A stretch of DNA of 64,000 nucleotides, taken from NCBI RefSeq assembly GCF_023706045.1, contig NZ_BQYL01000001.1, positions 620,001-684,000 of the forward strand, in the 5' to 3' direction. Source of the stretch: Kangiella sp. TOML190. GTDB lineage: Bacteria; Pseudomonadota; Gammaproteobacteria; Enterobacterales; Kangiellaceae. Positions 7,728 through 17,301 of this stretch are shown piece after piece. Every line of letters starts with the position of its first letter. The stretch's first letter is position 1. The notes under the pieces are model-generated. The model searched no databases. It was given only the letters and a program-made list of their open reading frames with translations, and was not told the DNA's origin. The position numbers and the translations under genes are program-made.

Positions 7728-10700
7728 ACTTTTTTAACCTGTGTATGCAACTCTTGCACCGAGCTCACCTCGCTGCGCGAATGATCTTTCATGGCGGCAC
7801 AAGAAGCCACCGCACCCGCTAAAGTTGTGGTATACGGGATCTTGTGTTGCAAAGCGCTACGACGAATCAAATAAGAGTCAGCGATCGCTTGCTTGCCTTC
7901 GGTGGTATTGATAATGTAATCCACTTCACCGTTTTTAATGTAATCAACAATGTGCGGACGACCTTCAAACATTTTGTTTATGCGCTGACAAGGAATTCCC
8001 GCGGCGCGAATGGTTCTAGCCGTACCGCCAGTAGCTAACAGCTCAAAACCTTGTTCAACCAAAGACTTAGCAACCGCGGGTAAACCTGAGCGATCGGCTT
8101 CACGCACACTAATAATCACACGGCCCGACATCGGCACCGCCTGTCCACCACCTAACTTAGCTTTGTAAAAAGCATCGCCAAAGGTTTTGCCAACCCCCAT
8201 CGCTTCACCAGTAGACTTCATTTCCGGCGTTAAGATTGGATCGGAACCTGGGAATTTATTGAAAGGGAACACCGGCTCTTTAACCGAATAATACTGTGGA
8301 ATAATTTCTTGGGTGAAGCCGGTTTCTGCCAAAGTTTTTCCAGCCATCACACTCGCTGCCACTTTAGCTAACGGCGTACTGGTGGCTTTCGAAACAAACG
8401 GAACGGTACGCGAAGCGCGAGGATTAACCTCTAAAATAAAGATCTTATCGCCTTGAATCGCAAACTGAGCATTCATCAAGCCGCGCACTTGCAATTCTTT
8501 AGCCATCACCAACATTTGGCGACGCATCTCGTCTTGCACTTCTTGGCCTAAGCTAAAAGGTGGAATCGAACAGGCTGAATCACCCGAGTGAACACCCGCT
8601 TGTTCGATATGCTCCATAACCCCACCAATCAGGATGTTCTCGCCGTCGAAAATAGCATCCACATCCACCTCGATAGCATCGTCTAAGAAACGATCCAACA
8701 AGACTGGCGATTCATTAGAAACACTTACCGCTTCGTTCATGTAGCGGCGAAGTTCTTCCTCGTTGTAAACGATTTCCATCGCACGCCCACCCAATACATA
8801 AGACGGACGAACCACCAGCGGATAACCAATTTCTTCGGCTAATCTGACGCCCTCAGCAAGGTTACGCGCAGTTCGGTTTGGTGGCTGCAATAAATTCAGG
8901 CGCTCAATGGCACGCTGAAAGCGCTCACGATCTTCCGCTCGATCAATCGCGTCCGGTGAAGTACCGATAATCGGCACACCAGCAGCCTCAAGATCACGCG
9001 CTAATTTTAATGGTGTTTGACCGCCGTAATGAACAATTACCCCTTTGGGCTTTTCCACTTCCACAATCGACAACACATCTTCCAGCGTTACGGGTTCGAA
9101 ATACAATCGATCGGAAGTATCATAATCCGTCGAAACCGTTTCTGGGTTACAGTTAACCATGATAGTTTCATAACCATCTTCGCGCATAGCAAAAGCAGCA
9201 TGCACACAGCAATAATCAAACTCAATACCTTGGCCGATTCGGTTTGGGCCACCGCCTAAGATCATGATTTTATCTTTCTCGCTAGCTTGTGCTTCGCATT
9301 CCTCATCATAAGTGGAATACATATAAGCGGTAGAAGTAGCAAATTCCGCAGCACAGGTATCAACTCGTTTATAAACTGGCAAGACGCCTAATGTTTTACG
9401 CAATTTACGAATTTCTTTTTCACTGGCTGCGAAAATATCCGCCAAACGTTTATCGGAAAATCCTTTGCGTTTTAGCGTGCGCAAAATAGTAGCGTTGAGT
9501 TCCGATAGCGACATTTCTTCTAAGGATTGTTCAATCGCAATCAGCTCTTCGATTTGTACCAAGAACCAGCGATCGATATTGGTATATTCAAAAACGTCTT
9601 CTAAACTCCAACCGTTTCTAAAAGCATCCGCAACATACCAAATTCGCTCAGCACCAGGGATCCGTAAACGCTGGCGTAAAGTATCCGTTAAATGTTCATC
9701 ATCAGCTTCAACTTGCGGTTCAAATCCGGCCGAGCCCACTTCTAAGCCACGTAAGGCTTTTTGCATCGACTCTTGGAAATTACGGCCAATCGCCATCACT
9801 TCGCCCACCGACTTCATTTGAGTGGTTAAGGTCGCATCCGAGTTCGGGAACTTTTCAAAGTTAAAGCGTGGAATTTTTGTGACTACATAATCAATGGTGG
9901 GCTCAAAGGAAGCAGGAGTAGCACCGCCGGTAATATCATTTTGCAATTCATCCAAGGTGTAACCTACTGCCAACTTGGCCGCGATTTTAGCAATTGGAAA
10001 ACCCGTCGCTTTCGAGGCTAAGGCAGAAGAGCGCGAAACCCGTGGGTTCATTTCGATAATGGTCATACGACCATTAGCAGGATTAACCGCAAACTGTACG
10101 TTAGAACCGCCCGTTTCAACGCCAATCTCGCGCAAAACTGCCAAGGAAGCGTCGCGCATGATTTGGTATTCTTTATCAGTTAAGGTTTGCGCAGGCGCAA
10201 CCGTGATCGAATCGCCCGTATGTACACCCATGGGGTCAAAGTTTTCAATCGAGCAAATAATGATGCAGTTGTCGTTTTTATCACGAACCACTTCCATCTC
10301 ATACTCTTTCCAGCCGATTAAGGATTCGTCGATTAACAGTTCGCTGGTAGGAGATAAATCCAAACCGCGCGCACAAATCTCCTCAAATTCTTCTTTGTTA
10401 TAAGCGATACCGCCGCCAGTGCCGCCCATGGTAAATGAAGGACGAATAATACAAGGAAAGCCAACTTCTTTTTGTACCCGCCAGGCATCATCCATACTGT
10501 GAGCAACGTCTTGTTTGGGCTGATCCAAACCAATTTTTGACATCGCCTTGGCAAATAACTCTCTATCTTCGGCTTTATCAATCGCTTCGCGAGTCGCCCC
10601 GATCATTTCGACGCCATAAATTTCCAGCACACCGCGAGATGCCAGATCTAAAGCACAGTTCAGAGCCGTCTGCCCGCCCATCGTTGGTAAGATAGCATCA

Positions 10701-10948
10701 GGTCTTTCTTTTTCAATAATTTTAGCAACCACTTCCCAATGAATTGGCTCGATATAAGTCGCATCGGCCATGTTCGGATCGGTCATAATGGTCGCAGGGT
10801 TGGAATTGACCAGAATCACTCGGAAGCCTTCTTCTTTTAAGGCTTTACAGGCCTGCGCACCCGAATAATCAAACTCACAGGCCTGACCGATAATGATCGG
10901 GCCAGCACCTAAAATCAAAATACTTTTTATGTCAGTACGTTTTGGCAT
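7724..10948 (-). CDS. carB: Carbamoyl-phosphate synthase large subunit
   Basis: 1074 aa (E. coli 1073). The two homologous ATP-grasp halves are clear: [25 protein letters not shown] at the start and [20 protein letters not shown] in the second half; the C-terminal MGS-like allosteric domain includes [17 protein letters not shown]. It makes carbamoyl phosphate from bicarbonate, ammonia delivered by CarA, and two ATP, for pyrimidine and arginine synthesis. It lies 11 bp after carA and is coupled to greA. Confidence 0.98.
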   Translation of the reverse strand: MPKRTDIKSILILGAGPIIIGQACEFDYSGAQACKALKEEGFRVILVNSNPATIMTDPNMADATYIEPIHWEVVAKIIEKERPDAILPTMGGQTALNCALDLASRGVLEIYGVEMIGATREAIDKAEDRELFAKAMSKIGLDQPKQDVAHSMDDAWRVQKEVGFPCIIRPSFTMGGTGGGIAYNKEEFEEICARGLDLSPTSELLIDESLIGWKEYEMEVVRDKNDNCIIICSIENFDPMGVHTGDSITVAPAQTLTDKEYQIMRDASLAVLREIGVETGGSNVQFAVNPANGRMTIIEMNPRVSRSSALASKATGFPIAKIAAKLAVGYTLDELQNDITGGATPASFEPTIDYVVTKIPRFNFEKFPNSDATLTTQMKSVGEVMAIGRNFQESMQKALRGLEVGSAGFEPQVEADDEHLTDTLRQRLRIPGAERIWYVADAFRNGWSLEDVFEYTNIDRWFLVQIEELIAIEQSLEEMSLSELNATILRTLKRKGFSDKRLADIFAASEKEIRKLRKTLGVLPVYKRVDTCAAEFATSTAYMYSTYDEECEAQASEKDKIMILGGGPNRIGQGIEFDYCCVHAAFAMREDGYETIMVNCNPETVSTDYDTSDRLYFEPVTLEDVLSIVEVEKPKGVIVHYGGQTPLKLARDLEAAGVPIIGTSPDAIDRAEDRERFQRAIERLNLLQPPNRTARNLAEGVRLAEEIGYPLVVRPSYVLGGRAMEIVYNEEELRRYMNEAVSVSNESPVLLDRFLDDAIEVDVDAIFDGENILIGGVMEHIEQAGVHSGDSACSIPPFSLGQEVQDEMRRQMLVMAKELQVRGLMNAQFAIQGDKIFILEVNPRASRTVPFVSKATSTPLAKVAASVMAGKTLAETGFTQEIIPQYYSVKEPVFPFNKFPGSDPILTPEMKSTGEAMGVGKTFGDAFYKAKLGGGQAVPMSGRVIISVREADRSGLPAVAKSLVEQGFELLATGGTARTIRAAGIPCQRINKMFEGRPHIVDYIKNGEVDYIINTTEGKQAIADSYLIRRSALQHKIPYTTTLAGAVASCAAMKDHSRSEVSSVQELHTQVKKV

Positions 10949-10959
10949 CTTAATTTTAC

Positions 10960-12135
10960 CTATGCTTTGTGTTCAGTCATTAGCTTGATGAAATGGTCGA
11001 ATAATGGTGCTGCATCGTGTGGGCCCGGGCTTGCTTCAGGATGACCTTGAAAGCTAAACGCTGGGAAGTCGGTGCGATGAATGCCCTGCAAAGAGCCATC
11101 AAATAAAGACCGGTGAGTTGCGCGTAAATTACTTGGCAAGGTATCTTCATCCGCTGCGAAGCCGTGGTTTTGGCTGGTGATTAATACGGTTTTATCATCG
11201 AGGTTTTGTACCGGATGGTTAGCACCATGATGGCCAAATTTCATCTTAATAGTTTTGGCGCCACTGGCTAGCGCTAACAGTTGATGGCCTAAACAGATAC
11301 CAAAAGTTGGGGTACCAGTTTCAACGATCTCGGTGATCGCTTCGATAGCATAATCGCAAGGCTCCGGATCGCCAGGGCCATTGGACAGAAAAACCCCATC
11401 AGGCTGCATGGCTAACACTTCGCTCGCTGGCGTTTGCGCTGGAACCACCGTTAACTCGCAACCGCGATCAACAAGCATTCGTAAAATATTACGCTTGACG
11501 CCATAATCGTAAGCAACCACTTTGAATTTCTTATCTTCAAGCTTGTCATGGCCTTTGCCCAGTTGCCAAGAAGCCGAATCCCATTGGTAAGTTTCTTTGG
11601 TACATACTTCTTTAGCTAAATCCATGCCCTTTAAACCAGGGAACTGCTTGGCTAATTCTAAAGCCTTGTCCTCGCTGAGATCCGCGACATCAGCGCCTGC
11701 CATCAAGCAGCCGTTTTGTGCGCCCTTGTCTCTTAGAATTCGAGTCAAACGACGAGTATCAATATCGGCAATTGCGACTTTATTATGGCGCTTTAAGTAT
11801 TCGCTTAAAGTTTCCTCGGAGCGGAAGTTGCTTTGCAGCAGCGGCAAATCACGAATGATCAAAGCTTCTGCCCAAACCTGGCTTGACTCTTCATCTTCAG
11901 TATTGGTACCCACGTTACCAATGTGCGGATAAGTCAAAGTCACCATTTGCTTAGCGTAAGAAGGATCGGTCAGGATTTCTTGATAGCCAGTCATGGCCGT
12001 ATTAAAAACGACTTCGCCGACGGCGTGACCATCACAACCAATTGAAGTACCACGGAAAATACTACCATCCTCAAGGACTAGAATGGCGGGCTGAAGCTCT
12101 TGAAAAGGCTGTGGTGCTGACAAGGAAACCTCCAA
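10960..12135 (-). CDS. carA: Carbamoyl-phosphate synthase small (glutaminase) subunit
   Basis: 391 aa. The N-terminal CarA domain ([38 protein letters not shown]) is followed by a class I glutamine amidotransferase domain with nucleophile Cys in [15 protein letters not shown] and the His-Glu pair in [14 protein letters not shown]. It releases ammonia from glutamine for CarB. The first 15 residues extend beyond the E. coli start. The mRNA leader contains a terminator-like hairpin (12200-12219), suggesting attenuation control. Confidence 0.98.
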   Translation of the reverse strand: MEVSLSAPQPFQELQPAILVLEDGSIFRGTSIGCDGHAVGEVVFNTAMTGYQEILTDPSYAKQMVTLTYPHIGNVGTNTEDEESSQVWAEALIIRDLPLLQSNFRSEETLSEYLKRHNKVAIADIDTRRLTRILRDKGAQNGCLMAGADVADLSEDKALELAKQFPGLKGMDLAKEVCTKETYQWDSASWQLGKGHDKLEDKKFKVVAYDYGVKRNILRMLVDRGCELTVVPAQTPASEVLAMQPDGVFLSNGPGDPEPCDYAIEAITEIVETGTPTFGICLGHQLLALASGAKTIKMKFGHHGANHPVQNLDDKTVLITSQNHGFAADEDTLPSNLRATHRSLFDGSLQGIHRTDFPAFSFQGHPEASPGPHDAAPLFDHFIKLMTEHKA

Positions 12136-12189
12136 TACTATGCTTAAGCGACAATAAAAATTGCTAATGCGCCTGTAAAAAAAAGGTGC

Positions 12190-12233
12190 AAAAAATCCAG
12201 ACTCATCAACGAATGAGTCCGTAATGCTTACGG
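12190..12233 (-). promoter_or_regulatory. carA leader: tandem hairpins, possible attenuator
   Basis: Read on the minus strand, the leader first forms CCGTAA-GCA-TTACGG (12233-12219), then GACTCAT-CGTTGA-type hairpin with stem GACTCAT/ATGAGTC (12219-12200), followed by TGGA and six T (12195-12190). The last hairpin plus T-run resembles a rho-independent terminator placed inside the leader, about 55 nt before the carA start. AAAAATCC upstream (12240-12247 region) can alternatively pair with GGATTTTT at the T-run, a possible antiterminator. The two stems share base 12219, so they compete slightly. Confidence 0.5.
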
Positions 12234-12260
12234 TTTACGGATTTTTGGCAAATTCGCGCT

Positions 12261-12289
12261 ATTTTAAGGGATCACCTTAATGAAGTCTA
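12261..12289 (-). promoter_or_regulatory. Predicted sigma-70 promoter of carA
   Basis: On the minus strand TAGACT (12289-12284) is followed by a 17-bp spacer and TAAAAT (12266-12261), matching 4/6 and 5/6 positions of the consensus. Transcription would start near 12254, giving a leader of about 120 nt that contains the tandem hairpins. Confidence 0.5.
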
Positions 12290-12375
12290 TTTAAAACCGT
12301 CCGATCCTCTAGGAATTTTTGACTAAATATAAACTAGGAGAAAAAAGAGGTTAGTCAGCTCGAAATGGTCACAAA

Positions 12376-12499
12376 AGAAAAAGGGCGCTAGTTCGCGCCC
12401 ATTTTCAGTTGGCCTCATGCCAGATTTGTTGCTCCCTGCGACTTCCGTGTTTCACCATGTCCTTCGGCTTCGTCTTCCTTAGTCGTACCTCCTTGGTAC
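12376..12499 (-). ncRNA. Candidate CsrB/RsmZ-type regulatory RNA
   Basis: About 120 nt. The predicted 5' end folds into GTACC-AAGGA-GGTAC, a 5-bp stem presenting AAGGA in its loop, which is the classical CsrA/RsmA binding arrangement. Five GGA motifs follow one another at 11-16-nt spacing (plus-strand TCC at 12490, 12476, 12460, 12444 and 12433). A wider stem CGACT/AGTCG encloses the middle motifs. The 3' end is a strong terminator, GGGCGC/GCGCCC (12400-12395 with 12388-12383) followed by TTTTTCTTTT. A promoter-like pair lies just upstream (12507-12534). No open reading frame explains the segment. Family knowledge: RsmX/Y/Z and CsrB/C RNAs sequester CsrA/RsmA and are activated by GacA/UvrY-type regulators. 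The size matches RsmX/RsmZ. Assignment is by structure, not by a covariance search. Confidence 0.7.
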
Positions 12500-12506
12500 A
12501 GTTGAT

Positions 12507-12534
12507 AATTTACGCTTTTTTAGAAGCTTTGCAA
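12507..12534 (-). promoter_or_regulatory. Predicted promoter of the Csr-type RNA
   Basis: On the minus strand TTGCAA (12534-12529), a 16-bp spacer and TAAATT (12512-12507) predict a start near 12500-12499, exactly at the first base of the 5' hairpin. Further upstream, TTTACA/TGTAAA (around 12603-12608) resembles one half of the TGTAAG-N6-CTTACA box used by GacA-type regulators; the other half is poor. The remaining gap between here and the dapB stop at 12729 shows nothing else I can support. Confidence 0.45.
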
Positions 12535-12728
12535 CTGGAAAATTAAACGACAATATGAAATTCTAACAATTTTAAGTCCTTTATAATCAATAACTTAACC
12601 TTTTTACAGATTGAAATTTAAACAAACTCTTGGGGAAAAAAGAATGATCACTGATCAGGTTTTAAGCAAACTCTCACAAGTAGAATGGTCACTTTCCTAC
12701 AAAATCACTACAAAACGTGATCTAATTA

Positions 12729-13556
12729 TCACTTTTTCAGGTCAGCCAACATGTCTTGTAAGGAAAATAACCCTTTTTCGCCTTGCAGATCTTGCTGAAA
12801 TAGCCACTTAGCCGCTTGAATGGCGCCCTGAGCAAAGCATTGCCTTGATTGGGCTTGATGTTTAATGCTCATCAACTCACCATCTAACGCAAAAGTTACT
12901 TCATGAGTCCCAACAATTTCACCTGCCCGCATTACCGAAAAACCAATCTCTCCCTCGGTTCGTTCACCTGCACGCTGCAAAGTTTTAATCTCGTCTAGTT
13001 TTTTACCCTGAGAGCTGGCAATAGCTTCACCGATAGACAAGGCGGTGCCAGAAGGTGCGTCGATTTTATGCTTATGGTGTGCTTCAAAGATCTCAATATC
13101 GGCTTGCTTACCTAAGATTCGTGTCGCTTCGACAGCCAGCTGAATCAGCGTATTGACACCCAAGCTGTAATTCGAAGCTTGCATGATCGGGATTTGCTGG
13201 GCAGCTGCTTCAATTTCTAATTGTTGCTCAGAGCTGAAACCCGTAGTGCCTATCACCATTGGGGTTTTCGATTTTAAAGCCATTCGAAGGCACGCTAGCG
13301 AATAATCGGGCAGGCTAAAATCAATTAATAGCTGCTGACCAGCTAAGTCGCTATCAAGCGCTGCTGACAAGTCATCAGTAATGTGAGTGCCTTGCGGGTT
13401 AGCGCCAATCAAATAGCCAATATCGGTACCTTGCAACGGATGGTTAGGCCGCGCTAAAGCACCGGAAACTTTAACATCCGCATCGCTCACCGCGGAAGCC
13501 ACTAATTCCTTCCCCATACGACCAGTAGCCGCATTTATAATTAAAGCAATGGTCAT
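12729..13556 (-). CDS. dapB: 4-hydroxy-tetrahydrodipicolinate reductase
   Basis: 275 aa (E. coli 273). The N-terminal Rossmann domain (IALIINAATGRMGKELVASAV) binds NAD(P)H; the catalytic signature EAHHKHKIDAPSGTALSIGE is intact, with the His and Lys that protonate and bind the substrate. It acts in lysine and diaminopimelate synthesis. The gene is 12 bp downstream of a small exported-protein gene, and upstream of the sRNA and carA, as expected in dapB-carA-carB arrangements. Confidence 0.97.
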   Translation of the reverse strand: MTIALIINAATGRMGKELVASAVSDADVKVSGALARPNHPLQGTDIGYLIGANPQGTHITDDLSAALDSDLAGQQLLIDFSLPDYSLACLRMALKSKTPMVIGTTGFSSEQQLEIEAAAQQIPIMQASNYSLGVNTLIQLAVEATRILGKQADIEIFEAHHKHKIDAPSGTALSIGEAIASSQGKKLDEIKTLQRAGERTEGEIGFSVMRAGEIVGTHEVTFALDGELMSIKHQAQSRQCFAQGAIQAAKWLFQQDLQGEKGLFSLQDMLADLKK

Positions 13557-13568
13557 TAAAGCTCCTGC

Positions 13569-13997
13569 TTAAGCATTACAACTAGATTTGTCTATTGAGC
13601 CTTCAACGCCCTTTGCGATTTGCGATAAACTCATATACTTCACATTGGCATCGCGGCGGCCACCCCACTCCATATCACGAATTTCCGGAAAATTGGTCAT
13701 AGTCAAAGCAATCAAAGGCTGCTTTAAGTCAACCATAAAGGAATGTTTGAACTTTGCTTGAGTGCTCTTCTCTGTAGCCACCAATAAACAGGCCAGCTTC
13801 TGTTTTTTATCCTCAGATAAGATCTTGCCAGTATTGGCTACAGGATACTTGGCCAAATAGGTTGCCGGATTATAATCGGCTTTTGTTGTGTATTCAGGTG
13901 GGATCTGAAAATCAGGATAGATCACCAGTTGTGCCGAAGCGGTTTTTGAAATCAACAAAAGTAACAAAATAGATAAAAAGAAAGCTAGTTTTTGCAT
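13569..13997 (-). CDS. Small exported protein of unknown function
   Basis: 142 aa. A signal peptide with a long leucine core is evident (MQKLAFFLSILLLLLISKTASA). The mature 120 residues contain two Cys (about residue 90 in KLACLLVA and near the C-terminus in KSSCNA) that may form a disulfide, and a basic tract EWGGRRDANVKYMSL. I recognise no family. It sits 12 bp before dapB and is probably co-transcribed with it, inserted in the otherwise conserved dnaJ-dapB neighbourhood. Confidence 0.65.
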   Translation of the reverse strand: MQKLAFFLSILLLLLISKTASAQLVIYPDFQIPPEYTTKADYNPATYLAKYPVANTGKILSEDKKQKLACLLVATEKSTQAKFKHSFMVDLKQPLIALTMTNFPEIRDMEWGGRRDANVKYMSLSQIAKGVEGSIDKSSCNA

Positions 13998-14079
13998 AAA
14001 GCCTCATTAATATTCCGATAAAATCAGCCGACACAATACCGAAAAACTGCCATCAAAATCAAATAAAAGCGCTTAATTT

Positions 14080-14574
14080 TCATACAGACTGGATAAATGC
14101 TTGATCCCAATCACTAAACTGCATTCGAACTTTATCAATTTGCGGAGCGAAACCGTCTTTTATCACCGAAATCGCCTTAAAACCGTACTTTTCATAAAAG
14201 CCTTGAACCTGCTGCGAAGTATCTATATAAACCTCGCGCTGTCCCAAAGCGGAATTTACTGCAGCTAATCGATGCGCTAACAACTGCAAGCCTAGCCCTT
14301 GCTTGTGCGCCGCTTGGTCGACCATTCCCCAGCGCAAAAATATTTTCTCCTCCAATTCACCAAAACCGCCACAGGCTAGAATCGCTGCGGGATCTTGCGC
14401 TAAATACAGCACCAAATAGTGATTATCCTCGACCTGATTCAATAAAAACTCTTGGTAATCTTGAATTTCTTCAGCTCCAAAATAAAGGCCAATATTAGAT
14501 CGAAAAATAGCTAAACATGCGGCTTGGTCGGAAGCCTTATAAGCCCGACTTAGGATTTGAACTTGTTTACTCAC
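14080..14574 (-). CDS. GNAT-family N-acetyltransferase
   Basis: 164 aa with the GNAT fold: N-terminal RAYKASDQAACLAIFRSN, the acetyl-CoA loop region DQAAHKQGLGLQLLAHRLA (a Q/RxxGxG/A-type P-loop) and the C-terminal QVQGFYEKYGFKAISVIKDGF. The substrate cannot be told from sequence. Its start overlaps the stop of the upstream esterase gene by 4 nt, indicating coupled translation. Confidence 0.85.
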   Translation of the reverse strand: MSKQVQILSRAYKASDQAACLAIFRSNIGLYFGAEEIQDYQEFLLNQVEDNHYLVLYLAQDPAAILACGGFGELEEKIFLRWGMVDQAAHKQGLGLQLLAHRLAAVNSALGQREVYIDTSQQVQGFYEKYGFKAISVIKDGFAPQIDKVRMQFSDWDQAFIQSV

Positions 14575-15212
14575 TCAAGCGCACCATTATCTTCAAGAAT
14601 CTCAGCAATTCGTTGCGCCAACTTTTGGTAACCCAAGCCATTAAAATGAACCGAGTCCGACTTATACTTTTTGTTTTTAATCAGATCTGAAATGATTTCA
14701 CCATCAAATACCAGATGGTACTGCTCAGCCAACTCTCGGTATAAAGGCGCTGAATCTGAGAAAATATTTTTTTCAGGCACGCCCAATAAGATAAGCTGAA
14801 TATTGCGCGACTGAATTTCTTCGATCATCTGAGCTAAATTCTGCTTGGTTTGCACAAGGTTGTAATTACGCAGAATATCGTTGCCGCCTTCTAACAAAAC
14901 CACTAACTGAGGATTATGTTGATCGAGCACTGCTGCCAAGCGGGTTAAACCTTCCTGAGTGGTTTCGCCCGAAATGCCGGCATTGATAACTTTAAAACCA
15001 ATTAATTTCTCAAGCTGCGCAGGATAAGCCTCATATTCCGCAGCACCTACACCCGCAGTTAAACTATCGCCGAAGGTGAGAATTGATTTATTTAACGACA
15101 GCGTTCTAAGGTTATTGTCTGCACAACTAATTAGCAGAAAGACAATAACTACCGGCAACTTTTTTACTAGACTACTGATCAAATTCTTCTGGGTAAGCAT
15201 AAGACCAACCAT
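14571..15212 (-). CDS. tesA: SGNH esterase/lysophospholipase of TesA type
   Basis: 213 aa. All SGNH blocks are present: ILTFGDSLTAGVGA with the nucleophile Ser, the oxyanion Gly in NAGISGETTQ, GGNDILRN with the Asn, and SDSVHFNGLGY with catalytic Asp and His. The N-terminus has a hydrophobic segment ending FLLISC, a possible lipobox, so it may be a lipoprotein rather than a free periplasmic enzyme as in E. coli. The start at 15212 lies inside the 3' end of the Sel1 gene (41-nt overlap); an alternative ATG is at 15200. It hydrolyses short-chain esters, acyl-thioesters or lysophospholipids by family. Confidence 0.85.
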   Translation of the reverse strand: MVGLMLTQKNLISSLVKKLPVVIVFLLISCADNNLRTLSLNKSILTFGDSLTAGVGAAEYEAYPAQLEKLIGFKVINAGISGETTQEGLTRLAAVLDQHNPQLVVLLEGGNDILRNYNLVQTKQNLAQMIEEIQSRNIQLILLGVPEKNIFSDSAPLYRELAEQYHLVFDGEIISDLIKNKKYKSDSVHFNGLGYQKLAQRIAEILEDNGALE

Positions 15213-15941
15213 ACCAAGTTTTAGAATTTTTATAGAGACTCAACCTTTCCTCAAACTTACGATAACGCGGGGTATTCTTTTGTCCCTGAAGCTTATGTAA
15301 TGCGGTTTCTTGTACTTCAACAGCATTCTTAAAGTCCCCAATTTCAGCGTAAGCAGCTGCTAATGTATCTAAATTACCAGCTGTCTTCTTATAATTTTCT
15401 TTTAAAATTGAATTCATTATCTGTAAAGCTTCTCTACCATTTCGTAAAGATTTATCAGGACAAGTTGCTAACATCCACGCTTTGTTACCATAAGAATATT
15501 CATATCCATTTTTAATAGCTCGGTCATACCAATAAAGCGCTTCCGCACAACTTTGTTTTAAACCCGCATGTCCTCCAGAGTAAAATAAGCCCATATAGTC
15601 CTGAGCAGAACCGACACCTAACTCAGCAGCCTTTCTATACCATTTAACAGCGTTAGTTAGATCTTTTTCTCCACCTAAAGCAAAATGATAGGAACGAGCG
15701 ATAACTTCGTATATACGTGGCATATCATCATTTGCTACCTTTTTTAACCAAAAAATAGCTATATCTCTATTTATTTGAAACCATAATCACCATAAAGATG
15801 TGCTCGTCCCACTGCATACTGTACTGATTGGTCACCTCTCTCGGCGGCCTCCAATAAATGTTGTCGTATAAGCTTATACTTATCCCCATACGCAACATCA
15901 GCAAAAAATAAAAAACAAAATACTATAAAAAGAATTCTCAT
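15172..15941 (-). pseudogene. Sel1-repeat protein gene split by a frameshift
   Basis: A 56-codon frame starts at ATG 15941 with a signal peptide (MRILFIVFCFLFFADVAYG) and ends at TAA 15773-15771. Its last part, HLLEAAERGDQSVQYAVGRA, is the first half of a Sel1 repeat. The missing second half is found in another frame directly after TTT at 15780 (FQINRDIAIFWLKKVANDD) and continues into the long downstream frame that contains AVKWYRKAAELGVGSAQDYM and ALYWYDRAIKNGYEYSYGNK. One extra T in the GGTTTC at 15782-15777 would rejoin everything into one protein of about 256 aa. So this is a one-base deletion, either real or a sequencing error. Without it the 3' part (ATG at 15723, 183 aa) lacks a secretion signal. 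Confidence 0.8.
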
Positions 15942-15954
15942 GAATCTCCCATAA

Positions 15955-15979
15955 AAAAGCCCGCTTGCTGCGGGCTTTT
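15955..15979 (-). terminator. Rho-independent terminator after dnaJ
   Basis: Stem AAAAGCCCGC/GCGGGCTTTT (15955-15964 with 15970-15979) and a 5-nt loop. On the minus strand the stem is followed by TTTTTT. It lies just below the dnaJ stop and upstream of the Sel1 gene start, so dnaKJ and the following genes are probably separate units. Confidence 0.9.
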
Positions 15980-15988
15980 AATTTAGCA

Positions 15989-17125
15989 TTAACTGGTCAT
16001 ATTATCCCAGAATTTTTTAACGCCATCGAACCAGCCGGTTTCTTTCGGGCTATTTTTCCCACCCGACTCTTCAACACTTTGCTGGAACTGTTCGAGCATT
16101 TCTTTTTGCTCTTTGCTGAGTTTCACCGGTGTTTCCAAAATCACGCGACACATAAGATCGCCAGTATAATTTTGACGTAAGGCTTTAATCCCTTTGCCCT
16201 TTAAACGAAACATTTTGCCAGTTTGCGTTTCGGCTGGAATTTTTAGGCTAACTTTGCCATCCAGCGTTGGTACTTTTAGTTCTCCGCCTAGCGCCGCAGT
16301 AACGAAACTTACAGGGACTTCGCAATAAAGATTAGCACCATCGCGCACAAAAATCTCATGTTCTTTTACATTGATCTGAACATACAAGTCACCGGCAGGA
16401 GCCCCAGGACCACCCGCTTCGCCTTCGCCAGATAAACGAATCCGATCGCCGGTATCGACGCCTGCTGGAATTTTCACAGAAAGCGTTTTAGTCTTGTGTA
16501 CACGACCTTGACCAGAGCAATCACCACATGGATCTTTAATGGTTTGCCCTTGCCCCTGACAATCTGGACAAGTTTGCTGCACTGAGAAGAAACCTTGGGT
16601 CATGCGTACTTGGCCTTGGCCGTGACAGGTACCACAAGTAACTTTTTCAGAGCCCTCTTTAGCACCAGAGCCATCACACGTTTCACAGTCTACATAGGTC
16701 GGAACTTTGATGGTTTTAGTAACACCATTCACCGCTTCTTCAAGAGTCACCTGCATATTGTATTGCAGATCTGAGCCTCGCTGCGGGCCAGCACGACCGC
16801 CTCCGCGACGTCCGCCACCAAAAATATCGCCAAACATATCACCGAAGATATCGCCGACATCTGCACCGTGGAAACCACCTTGACCGTCGCCCATGCTTGG
16901 ATCAACCCCCGCATGACCAAACTGATCATAAGCTTGGCGTTTTTGCGGATCATTCAAGACTTCATAGGCTTCTTTAGCTTCTTTAAAGCGCGCTTCCGCC
17001 TCTTTGTCATCAGGATTACGGTCGGGATGGTTCTTCATCGCCAAACGACGGTAGGCTTTTTTCAGCTCCGCCTTATCGGCACTTTTAGCAACACCCAACA
17101 CTTCGTAATAATCACGTTTCGACAT
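15989..17125 (-). CDS. dnaJ: Chaperone DnaJ (Hsp40)
   Basis: 378 aa. The J domain holds HPD at residues 33-35, which stimulates DnaK ATPase. A Gly/Phe-rich linker ([20 protein letters not shown]) follows, then four CxxCxGxG zinc modules ([32 protein letters not shown]) and the C-terminal substrate-binding domain. It works with DnaK and GrpE in protein folding. It lies 176 bp downstream of dnaK, with a hairpin in the gap, and ends at a strong terminator. Confidence 0.98.
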   Translation of the reverse strand: MSKRDYYEVLGVAKSADKAELKKAYRRLAMKNHPDRNPDDKEAEARFKEAKEAYEVLNDPQKRQAYDQFGHAGVDPSMGDGQGGFHGADVGDIFGDMFGDIFGGGRRGGGRAGPQRGSDLQYNMQVTLEEAVNGVTKTIKVPTYVDCETCDGSGAKEGSEKVTCGTCHGQGQVRMTQGFFSVQQTCPDCQGQGQTIKDPCGDCSGQGRVHKTKTLSVKIPAGVDTGDRIRLSGEGEAGGPGAPAGDLYVQINVKEHEIFVRDGANLYCEVPVSFVTAALGGELKVPTLDGKVSLKIPAETQTGKMFRLKGKGIKALRQNYTGDLMCRVILETPVKLSKEQKEMLEQFQQSVEESGGKNSPKETGWFDGVKKFWDNMTS

Positions 17126-17154
17126 ATTTATCTTCTTTCGTTTTTAAATTAGAA

Positions 17155-17281
17155 ACGCAGGAACTTAATCCTGCGTCTATTTTGCACCTGTCTAAGTCAG
17201 GAATTTTCTTTGATAACGAGGCGCGATACGTAACGAGAAGCGTAATGCACAATAGTGCTTGAGCATCGGAGCTAGTATCGC
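17155..17281 (-). other. Structured dnaK-dnaJ intergenic region
   Basis: The 176-bp gap holds a hairpin ACGCAGGA/TCCTGCGT (17155-17162 with 17169-17176), weakly followed by T residues on the minus strand, and further upstream an element bounded by GCGATAC (17223-17229) and GTATCGC (17275-17281) with an inner GCAC-AATA-GTGC. The hairpin may act as a partial terminator or mRNA-processing site that lowers dnaJ relative to dnaK. No reading frame is supported here. Confidence 0.45.
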
Positions 17282-17301
17282 AACAAAGTTAGCGATGAAA
17301 A

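Noticed and set aside
9465-9821. Plus-strand frames inside carB, also 9975-10403
   Set aside because: Antisense shadows of the strongly conserved carB coding sequence with Ser/Lys-rich translation.
12591-12608. GacA box upstream of the sRNA
   Set aside because: Only one half (TGTAAA) matches TGTAAG; the other half differs too much to call it a full box.
12611-12811. 66-codon plus-strand frame upstream of and overlapping dapB
   Set aside because: It runs antisense into dapB, has no convincing ribosome-binding site relation to a promoter, and the protein shows no family features.
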